DNA of 5,869 nucleotides, taken from assembly GCA_013042825.1 (NCBI GenBank), contig JABDPL010000025.1:1-5869 (forward strand). Reading direction: 5' to 3'. This DNA is from Flavobacteriaceae bacterium. Its GTDB lineage: Bacteria > Bacteroidota > Bacteroidia > Flavobacteriales > Flavobacteriaceae. The position numbers and the translations under genes were made by a program. The notes under the pieces are model-generated. The model worked only from the letters and a program-made list of their open reading frames with translations, was not told the DNA's origin and made no database searches. Positions 1 through 5,579 of the stretch are shown here, in pieces (the stretch's first letter is position 1; every line of letters starts with the position of its first letter).

Positions 1-455
1 TACTTTATGACAACTACTCCGGTGCCATATATGGTGTGATCATTCGCATGTGCCGGGATGAAGTTCTTGCACAAAACCTTCTTCAGGATACATTTATGAA
101 AGTCTGGGAAAAGTCTCATCAATATGATGAAAGCAAGGGACGTTTGTATACCTGGATCTATCGTATTGCCAGAAACAATGTTCTAAATGCCCTTCGGAAG
201 GATAATGACCTCATCCAAAATACCGATTTAAGTGTATATGAAGATAGAAGTACTGAAGAAGTTATGGATTTTGAATCGCTGAAAGGCTGTATTCAAAAAT
301 TGGAATCGCATCACAGGCAGGCCATTGAGTTGGTATATTTTAAAGGGCTTACACACAGAGACGCCCATATTGTGATGAAGGTTCCCCTGGGAACATTTAA
401 GTCTTATATCAGGCAGGCTTTAAAGCGGATAAAAGATAATTATGAGAATGGATAG
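1..455 (+). CDS. RNA polymerase sigma factor, sigma-70/ECF-like (5' end missing)
   Basis: This gene directs RNA polymerase to a specific promoter set and is partnered with the anti-sigma gene that follows. The reading frame is open from base 3, giving 150 visible residues; the true start lies left of the window. A GTG at 36 would start inside conserved region 2, and the codons before it still read as sigma sequence (LYDNYSGAIYG), so it is not the start. Region 2 is visible as the stretch around LLQDTFMKVWEK and YTWIYRIARN, which covers the core-binding and -10 recognition helices. Region 4 occupies the last 60 or so residues, with a helix-turn-helix around VPLGTFKSYIRQALKRIK that would read the -35 element. 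Perhaps a few tens of N-terminal residues are missing, judged from the usual family length. The gene overlaps the anti-sigma start by 14 bases, which suggests coupled translation. The turn reads HRDAHIVMKVPLG where EIAxxLxxPLG is usual, a mild divergence. The regulon cannot be told from sequence. Confidence 0.93.
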   Translation, partial: LYDNYSGAIYGVIIRMCRDEVLAQNLLQDTFMKVWEKSHQYDESKGRLYTWIYRIARNNVLNALRKDNDLIQNTDLSVYEDRSTEEVMDFESLKGCIQKLESHHRQAIELVYFKGLTHRDAHIVMKVPLGTFKSYIRQALKRIKDNYENG

Positions 456-1239
456 CAAATACATAAGAGAGAATGGTCTTCTTGAACTGTACTTGTTTGG
501 AGAGTTAAGTGAAGAGAGGGCTAAGGCTGTTGAAAGTGCATTAAAAGATGATGCCAGCCTGAGCAAAGAGTTATATGCCATGGAAAGCGACCTGGAGTCC
601 ATTGCCATGGAAAATGCGATTCAACCGCCAGCTGCAGTAAAACAGCAACTCATGGCTTCCGTTGAAACCGACCAGCCGATAACGACTGGTGGCGCTAAGG
701 TCATACCCCTGCAGGATAAGCGAACATTAAAAATTCCTTTTTATGCAGCAGCAGCCGTCGCCGCAATATTGCTTATAAACAGTGTCTGGTTGTATACACA
801 ATGGCAAAATTCTGAGCAGCGACTACAGACTCTTGAAATGCAATCTGAAGGGTTGCAGGAACAACTGGCAGGCCTGAAATCTGATTTGAATGAGACCTCA
901 GAATGGTACAGCCTGGTAAACGATCCTGAAGTCGAGAAATTGATCATGAGGGGAAACACCAAATCACCTAATTCTGTTGCTGTGGCTTATCTGAATACCG
1001 ATGATGAGTTTGTAGTCCTGAAAACAGATGGGCTGGAGGAATTACCCGAGGATAAAACATACCAAATGTGGGCCGATGTGGATGGTGAAATGATCGATAT
1101 GGGTGTGATACCCCGCGAGAAGGACATGGTAAAATTAAGTTATATCGCCAACGCCGAATCCTTCAATATTACTATTGAACCTGCAGGAGGTAACGATCAT
1201 CCCACAGTAGAAAAATTGATCACCAATGTGATCCTCTAG
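442..1239 (+). CDS. Membrane anti-sigma factor, RskA C-terminal domain family
   Basis: This protein is expected to bind and hold the upstream sigma factor at the inner membrane until an envelope signal releases it, by analogy with RskA/SigK. Residues 1-75 form an acidic, helical cytoplasmic domain (ENGLLELYLFGELSEE at 10-25) with no His/Cys zinc motif. Residues 98-118 are one hydrophobic membrane segment preceded by Lys93, Arg94 and Lys97, which favours the N-terminus inside. Residues 120-155 look like a short coiled coil with many Gln, Glu and Leu. Residues 160-265 match the RskA periplasmic domain: LPEDKTYQMWADVDG (201-215), then GVIP (221-224), then FNITIEPAGGNDHPT (241-255). The ATG at 442 is chosen; an ATG at 448, two codons on, would give a start (MDSKYI) equally like family members. 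No Shine-Dalgarno is seen. The 3' end overlaps the convergent isomerase gene by four bases. Family is secure; the signal is unknown. Confidence 0.92.
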   Translation: MRMDSKYIRENGLLELYLFGELSEERAKAVESALKDDASLSKELYAMESDLESIAMENAIQPPAAVKQQLMASVETDQPITTGGAKVIPLQDKRTLKIPFYAAAAVAAILLINSVWLYTQWQNSEQRLQTLEMQSEGLQEQLAGLKSDLNETSEWYSLVNDPEVEKLIMRGNTKSPNSVAVAYLNTDDEFVVLKTDGLEELPEDKTYQMWADVDGEMIDMGVIPREKDMVKLSYIANAESFNITIEPAGGNDHPTVEKLITNVIL

Positions 1240-2168
1240 TTCACACTCATCAATTCAACATCGAAAACCAGAGTTGCATGCGGAGGAATAACTCCACCCG
1301 CACCGGAACTTCCGTAGGCAAGTTCTGATGGGATCACCAAACGCGCCTTATCCCCAACATTCAAAAGAGCGATGCCTTCATCCCAGCCCGGAATAACCTG
1401 GCCTTTACCCAGAGGGAAGTCAATGGGTTGACTTCTTTTATATGATGAATCGAATACGGTTCCGTCAGACAGTTGCCCCTTATAATGCACAGATACCATC
1501 TGCCCTTTTTGAGCTTTGGGTCCGTCACCTTTTTGAAGTATCTGGTAACGCAGGCCTGAAGCTGTTTTCTCAAATCCCGCCGCCAGGGCCTCGAGTTCTT
1601 CTTCACGTGCAGCCGTTTCCTGAGCCATTCGTGATTCCTTCTCTTTACCGAAGCGGTCAAATGCACCTAAAGCATTAAAGGATTTGGCTTTGTCACCAAC
1701 TCTTATGATCTCGATATTTTCGATGAAATCGTCCTGACTGATGGTATCAACCACCTCCTGGCCACTTGAGACCTTTCCGAAAACAGTGTGGTTATTATCT
1801 AGCCAGGGCGTGGCTATATGCGTTATGAAAAACTGGCTGCCATTGGTTCCCGGTCCTGCATTTGCCATAGAGAGAACTCCCGGACCGTCATGCTTCAGAT
1901 CGGGATGGAATTCATCATCGAACTGATAACCCGGATTTCCGGTTCCGGTTCCCAGCGGACAACCACCCTGGATCATGAAATCAGCTATGACCCTGTGAAA
2001 TTTGAGTCCGTCATAGTAAGGCTCCCCCTTGGCACGTGCCGAGTTATCCATTTCACCCTCGGCCAGGGCGACAAAATTCCCAACTGTACCCGGGGTTTTA
2101 TCAAATTCAAGATCGATTAGAATCTCACCTTTGGATGTATTGATCCTGGCATAAAGTCCGTCTTTCAT
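1236..2168 (-). CDS. Dual-domain peptidyl-prolyl isomerase: cyclophilin-FKBP fusion
   Basis: This enzyme would catalyse cis-trans isomerisation of prolyl bonds in proteins, with two unrelated active sites in one 310-residue chain. Residues 1-157 are a cyclophilin domain: FHRVIADFMIQGG (57-69) supplies the catalytic Arg59 plus Phe64, Met65 and Gln67, GTNGSQFF (107-114) follows, and Trp122 and His127 match the cyclosporin-pocket positions of human CypA. Residues 158-200 are a charged, Ala/Glu-rich helical linker. Residues 201-310 are an FKBP domain retaining pocket residues Tyr229, Phe239, Asp240, Phe251, Val258, Ile259, Trp262, Tyr285 and Phe302. Both sites therefore look active. There is no signal peptide or lipobox, so a cytoplasmic location is likely. 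The ATG at 2168 begins right at the first cyclophilin strand, and a Bacteroidota-type promoter lies about 20 bases upstream. It follows recQ on the same strand after 74 bases but probably has its own promoter. Fusions of this order have been described in some bacteria as dual-family immunophilins. Confidence 0.95.
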   Translation of the reverse strand: MKDGLYARINTSKGEILIDLEFDKTPGTVGNFVALAEGEMDNSARAKGEPYYDGLKFHRVIADFMIQGGCPLGTGTGNPGYQFDDEFHPDLKHDGPGVLSMANAGPGTNGSQFFITHIATPWLDNNHTVFGKVSSGQEVVDTISQDDFIENIEIIRVGDKAKSFNALGAFDRFGKEKESRMAQETAAREEELEALAAGFEKTASGLRYQILQKGDGPKAQKGQMVSVHYKGQLSDGTVFDSSYKRSQPIDFPLGKGQVIPGWDEGIALLNVGDKARLVIPSELAYGSSGAGGVIPPHATLVFDVELMSVN

Positions 2169-2187
2169 AATGTGATTTTTAGGATTG

Positions 2188-2218
2188 CAAAGATAATTCT
2201 TTCCGCGGCAAGAATAAA
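2188..2218 (-). promoter_or_regulatory. Probable Bacteroidota sigma-A promoter for the isomerase gene
   Basis: Reading the minus strand, TATCTTTG (2195 down to 2188) is an exact match to the Bacteroidota -7 consensus TAnnTTTG. A TTTA (2218 down to 2215) stands 19 bases upstream, where the -33 box TTTG is expected, so that box has one mismatch. The last G of the -7 element is 19 bases before the isomerase ATG, leaving a leader of roughly 10-15 bases. The consensus and spacing are established for Bacteroides and Flavobacterium; use here is inferred. It implies the isomerase is transcribed at least partly independently of recQ. Confidence 0.6.
2196..2215. repeat. 20-bp near-perfect palindrome within the promoter spacer (candidate operator)
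   Basis: The plus strand reads ATTCTT-T-CCGCGG-C-AAGAAT. Nine of the ten base pairs across the dyad are complementary; only T2202/C2209 fail. It occupies the whole spacer between the -33 and -7 boxes proposed above. A further pair of arms, AGGATT (2181-2186) and AATCCT (2221-2226), encloses it, though offset by two bases from the same centre. A protein dimer binding here would block or twist the promoter. No T-run follows in either direction, so an intrinsic terminator for recQ is unlikely. The dyad is seen directly; the operator role is inference. Confidence 0.5.
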
Positions 2219-2242
2219 GGAATCCTCAATTAAAATACCTGA

Positions 2243-4456
2243 TTAATTGGCTACCTCACTGATGAACTTGATGCGATACAATCGAAGCTCTTCATCCTCG
2301 TAATCGCCTTCAAATTCTTCAATCGCCGTTGAGATACGATCGGTTTCAGATTCCATGAAATAATCATGAATTTCCTCCTGCTGATCCTCATCCAGGATAT
2401 CATCGATCCAATAGGATATATTGAGTTTGGTGCCTGAAAAAACAATGGCTTCCATTTCCTTTATAAAATCAGGCATCCCCATACCTTTTGCAGAGGCAAT
2501 ATCATCGAGCGGAAGTTTCCTGTCGATGTTTTGTATGATGTAAAGTTTTAATGCGGAATTGCTGCCGGTTGACTTGACTATCAAATCATCCGGACGAATG
2601 ATATCGTTTTCATCGACATAATTTTCAATGAGCTTGACGAATTCTTTTCCAAATTTCTTTGCCTTACCGTCGCCCACACCATGCACATTTGAAAGTTCTT
2701 CAAGAGTGGTTGGATATTTCAGTGCCATATCATCGAGTGAGGGATCCTGAAAAATCACAAAGGGTGGTACCTGCAAGCGTTTAGCCATATTCCTCCTGAG
2801 ATCTTTGAGCATTTTCAACAAAACCGTATCGGCTGCTCCGCCACCGCTCTTTTGCGCCGTGACTATGCCCGCGTTGGAAGCATGGTCATATTTATGATCC
2901 TCCGACATCATAAATGATCCAGGTTTGTCGATGAACGCCCGCCCCTGTTCCGTTAATTTCAAAACGCCGTAGGAATCGATATCCTTGCGAAGCAACCCGC
3001 CCACGAGGACCTGCCGAATCAAGGCCATCCAGAAGAGGTCATCCTTATACTTGCCCTTAGCAAAGATCTCCAGATCATTGGTTTTATGAGAAACGATAAG
3101 TGCATTTGGTTTTCCAATCAAAACTTTTAACAAGTCTTTGGCCTTGTATTTTTCATGGGTTGCCTTAATCGTCTCAAGTAACAGTTGAACCTGTTCACCC
3201 GCCTCAAAACGTTTTTTCGGATTTCGGACATTGTCGTCCATATCCCCACCTTCGCCTGTTTCATTGTCGAATTCCTCACCGAAGTAATGGAGTATAAATT
3301 TTCTTCTGGAAATGGAGGTCTCTGCCAGAGCCACTACCTCCTGAAGCAGGGCATGGCCTATCTCCTGCTCTGCCACAGGCTTGCCTGCCATGAACTTTTC
3401 CAGCTTTTCAATATCCTTATAGGCATAAAATGCAAGGCAATGCCCCTCACCACCATCTCTACCGGCCCTGCCGGTTTCCTGATAATAGCTTTCTATGCTT
3501 TTTGGAATATCATGATGAATAACAAAGCGCACATCGGGCTTATCTATCCCCATGCCGAAAGCAATTGTGGCCACAACTATGTCGGCATCTTCCATAAGGA
3601 ACATATCCTGGTGCCTTGCCCTTGTTTTGCCATCAAGGCCCGCATGATAGGGTACAGCATTAATTCCATTGACTTGCAACACCTGAGATAATTCCTCAAC
3701 ACGCTTGCGGCTGAGGCAATACACGATTCCTGATTTATTGAGGTTTTGCTTTATGAACCTGATAATATCAGCATCGACCGTTTTAGTTTTTGACCGGATC
3801 TCATAAAACAGGTTTGGGCGGTTAAAAGAAGCCTTAAAGGTATTCGCATCGGTTATTCCGAGATTCTTCAGGATGTCCTCCTGAACCTTTGGTGTGGCAG
3901 TAGCCGTGAGTCCGATTATGGGAATATCAACGCCGATGCGTCCCACAATATTCCTCAGGTTTCGGTATTCAGGCCTGAAATCATGACCCCATTCACTGAT
4001 ACAATGAGCCTCGTCAATGGCCATAAATGATATCTTTACCGACCGAAGAAAATCGACATACTCCTGCTTGGTCAAGGATTCGGGAGCCACATATAACAAT
4101 TTCGTCACTCCATTCCTTATATCTTCCATTACCTGCTTGACCTCAGATTTATTGAGTGAAGAATTCAAGACATGTGCTATACCGTTTTCCTTTGATACGC
4201 CCCTTATGGCATCTACCTGGTTTTTCATCAGGGCGATAAGAGGAGAAACCACTATGGCAGTTCCTTCTTTGATCAAAGCCGGAAGTTGATAACAGAGCGA
4301 TTTACCACCTCCTGTGGGCATGATCACAAAGGTGTTATGATTGGCCATGATACTGTCGATCACATCCTGTTGTAATCCTTTGAATGTATCGAAGCCGAAA
4401 TAATGTTTTAATGCTTGGTGCAGGTTTGTTTCCTCCTTATGCACTAATCCCTCCAT
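2243..4456 (-). CDS. recQ: ATP-dependent DNA helicase RecQ
   Basis: RecQ unwinds DNA 3' to 5' using ATP and acts in recombinational repair and at stalled forks, in the cytoplasm. The 737-residue protein has the superfamily 2 core: FKGLQQ (25-30), Walker A PTGGGKS (47-53), DEAH (148-151), the RecQ aromatic loop SEWGHDFRPEY (154-164), LTATAT (183-188), IVYCLSR (244-250), FGMGIDKPDVR (300-310) and QETGRAGRDG (326-335). The RQC region spans about 360-520, with a winged helix after 420. An HRDC domain covers about 543-613 (LQVPPFVIF at 561-569). A C-terminal extension to 737, with a helix-turn-helix-like part and a strongly acidic tail (685-724), makes it longer than the 609-residue E. coli protein. 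Unusually, the four zinc-binding cysteines expected after the helicase core are absent: residues 380-415 hold none. The ATG at 4456 puts 11 residues before the conserved NLHQALKHYFGF. It is divergent from kdsD. No convincing promoter was found. Confidence 0.97.
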   Translation of the reverse strand: MEGLVHKEETNLHQALKHYFGFDTFKGLQQDVIDSIMANHNTFVIMPTGGGKSLCYQLPALIKEGTAIVVSPLIALMKNQVDAIRGVSKENGIAHVLNSSLNKSEVKQVMEDIRNGVTKLLYVAPESLTKQEYVDFLRSVKISFMAIDEAHCISEWGHDFRPEYRNLRNIVGRIGVDIPIIGLTATATPKVQEDILKNLGITDANTFKASFNRPNLFYEIRSKTKTVDADIIRFIKQNLNKSGIVYCLSRKRVEELSQVLQVNGINAVPYHAGLDGKTRARHQDMFLMEDADIVVATIAFGMGIDKPDVRFVIHHDIPKSIESYYQETGRAGRDGGEGHCLAFYAYKDIEKLEKFMAGKPVAEQEIGHALLQEVVALAETSISRRKFILHYFGEEFDNETGEGGDMDDNVRNPKKRFEAGEQVQLLLETIKATHEKYKAKDLLKVLIGKPNALIVSHKTNDLEIFAKGKYKDDLFWMALIRQVLVGGLLRKDIDSYGVLKLTEQGRAFIDKPGSFMMSEDHKYDHASNAGIVTAQKSGGGAADTVLLKMLKDLRRNMAKRLQVPPFVIFQDPSLDDMALKYPTTLEELSNVHGVGDGKAKKFGKEFVKLIENYVDENDIIRPDDLIVKSTGSNSALKLYIIQNIDRKLPLDDIASAKGMGMPDFIKEMEAIVFSGTKLNISYWIDDILDEDQQEEIHDYFMESETDRISTAIEEFEGDYEDEELRLYRIKFISEVAN

Positions 4457-4473
4457 AGTATCAAGTTACATCT

Positions 4474-4524
4474 ATCTAAGCCGGACAAGACGAAGAATTT
4501 GGTTTATTTATATCCGGTTTAGAT
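4474..4524. repeat. 12-bp inverted repeat with 27-base spacer between recQ and kdsD
   Basis: The arms are ATCTAAGCCGGA (4474-4485) and TCCGGTTTAGAT (4513-4524). Eleven of twelve positions are complementary, and the exception (G4480/T4518) is a G-U wobble if transcribed rightward, or a C-A mismatch in a recQ transcript. The left arm begins 18 bases upstream of the recQ ATG. It could be a two-half-site operator serving the divergent genes or a leader hairpin. The spacer is T-rich and A-rich, but no T-run directly follows the right arm, which argues against a terminator. Function is unproven. Confidence 0.45.
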
Positions 4525-4566
4525 TTCTCGCATAATTTATTTTTTCGTTTTTTTGTACGTGTGTTT

Positions 4567-4586
4567 TAAAGATAAGAAAATCTTTA
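4567..4586. repeat. Perfect 7-bp inverted repeat upstream of kdsD
   Basis: TAAAGAT (4567-4573) and ATCTTTA (4580-4586) flank the six-base spacer AAGAAA and end 27 bases before the TTG start of kdsD. It could form a weak A/T-rich hairpin in the leader or be part of a regulator site. T-rich tracts (about 4538-4554) lie just upstream. I found no confident TAnnTTTG promoter in this 157-base region; TACGTGTG at 4556-4563 is one mismatch away but lacks a TTTG at the right distance. At this length and composition the repeat could be chance. Confidence 0.3.
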
Positions 4587-4613
4587 TAGGCATCAAATCA
4601 AATGTGATAAATT

Positions 4614-5579
4614 TTGAGCACCGCAGATACCATCCTGAAAATTGCCCGAGAGACAATTCTTACTGAAAGTCAAGCCATTGAAAATCTGTCTAATCTACTC
4701 GATTCCGATTTTACCAATGCTGTGAAATTGATCTACAAGTCAAAGGGACGGGTTATCATCACAGGGATTGGAAAAAGTGCTATCATAGCCAATAAGATCG
4801 TAGCCACGTTGAATTCAACCGGAACTCCGGCAATTTTTATGCATGCTGCTGATGCTATTCATGGTGATCTCGGACTCATATTGGAAGACGATGTTGTTAT
4901 ATGTATATCTAAAAGCGGAAGCACTGCAGAGATCAAGGTATTGGTGTCCCTGATACAAAACGGACCAAACAAGATGATCGCCATTACCGGAAACCGGGAC
5001 TCGTTTTTAGGTCAGAATGCCGATTATGTGCTGAACGCTTACGTAAGCAAAGAGGCCTGTCCGAATAATTTAGCACCAACAACCAGCACAACCGCTCAAC
5101 TGGTTATGGGCGATGCCCTGGCTGTATGCCTTCTGGAATTACGGGGTTTTTCCAGTAAGGATTTTGCTAAGTATCATCCCGGAGGCGCCCTGGGAAAAAA
5201 ATTATACCTGAGGGTTAAAGACCTCTCATCTCAGAATATGAAACCGGCCGTTTCTCCTGATACAGATATCAAGAATGTTATCATCGAGATCACAGAGAAA
5301 CTTCTGGGGGTAACAGCCGTTGTGGAGAATAATGAGATAGTGGGTATTATTACCGATGGTGACCTCAGGCGAATGCTGACCAAGACTGACGATATCTCTA
5401 CGCTAAGTGCGCGGGATATCATGACGAATAACCCCAAACGCATTGAACACAATGCTATGGCTGTAGACGCCATGGAAATCATGGAAACCTTCGGCATTTC
5501 GCAGTTATTGGTGGAACGGGATGGTGTTTACGATGGCGTTGTACATTTACATGATCTGGTTAAAGAAGGCATTATATAA
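4614..5579 (+). CDS. kdsD: D-arabinose-5-phosphate isomerase, KpsF/GutQ family (SIS plus two CBS domains)
   Basis: The enzyme interconverts ribulose 5-phosphate and arabinose 5-phosphate, the first step toward Kdo of lipopolysaccharide, in the cytoplasm. The 321-residue protein has an SIS domain (about 35-170) with TGIGKSA (50-56), the phosphate-binding SKSGSTAEI (99-107) and NLAPTTSTTAQLVMGDALA (152-170). Lys54, Glu106, Glu147 and His188 fit the positions of the four E. coli KdsD active-site residues with a constant offset of five. The YHPGGALGKKL motif (187-197) closes the domain. Two CBS repeats follow, about 203-260 (GVTAVVENNEIVGIITDGDLRR, within 232-253) and 265-321, which usually regulate activity. 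The start is TTG at 4614: an in-frame TAA lies at 4608-4610, and the family alignment begins within a few residues. No ATG is available before residue 76, deep in the SIS domain. The stop overlaps the tatC start by one base. Length is typical. A capsule-specific KpsF role cannot be excluded but no capsule genes are visible. Confidence 0.94.
   Translation: MSTADTILKIARETILTESQAIENLSNLLDSDFTNAVKLIYKSKGRVIITGIGKSAIIANKIVATLNSTGTPAIFMHAADAIHGDLGLILEDDVVICISKSGSTAEIKVLVSLIQNGPNKMIAITGNRDSFLGQNADYVLNAYVSKEACPNNLAPTTSTTAQLVMGDALAVCLLELRGFSSKDFAKYHPGGALGKKLYLRVKDLSSQNMKPAVSPDTDIKNVIIEITEKLLGVTAVVENNEIVGIITDGDLRRMLTKTDDISTLSARDIMTNNPKRIEHNAMAVDAMEIMETFGISQLLVERDGVYDGVVHLHDLVKEGII

Noticed and set aside
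36..38. GTG as the start of the sigma factor gene
   Set aside because: The frame is open to the left edge, and the codons before it encode the conserved LYDNYSGAIYG of sigma region 2, so the gene is truncated by the window rather than short.
1818..2120. 100-codon open frame on the plus strand opposite the isomerase gene
   Set aside because: It mirrors the conserved cyclophilin domain and shows no protein-like motifs; the same applies to the other small frames at 1361-1926 and 741-962.
2169..2242. Intrinsic terminator after recQ formed by the nested inverted repeats
   Set aside because: In the recQ direction the outer stem is followed by an A-rich stretch, not a run of T; a promoter-associated dyad fits better.
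3185..3691. 168-codon open frame on the plus strand opposite recQ
   Set aside because: It lies wholly inside the RecQ helicase gene, whose motifs are unambiguous, and its translation is rich in Cys, His and Phe with no recognisable domain; it is an antisense shadow.
4421..4438. AAGGAGG on the minus strand eight bases before a CTG codon in recQ, as an alternative start
   Set aside because: The bases encode ordinary Lys-Glu-Glu in frame, Bacteroidota seldom rely on Shine-Dalgarno sequences, CTG starts are very rare, and the ATG at 4456 gives a normal RecQ N-terminus.
4538..4563. kdsD promoter at the T-rich tracts (TTTTTTTG or TACGTGTG)
   Set aside because: Each differs from TAnnTTTG at one defined position and neither has a TTTG box at a suitable distance, so I do not annotate it.
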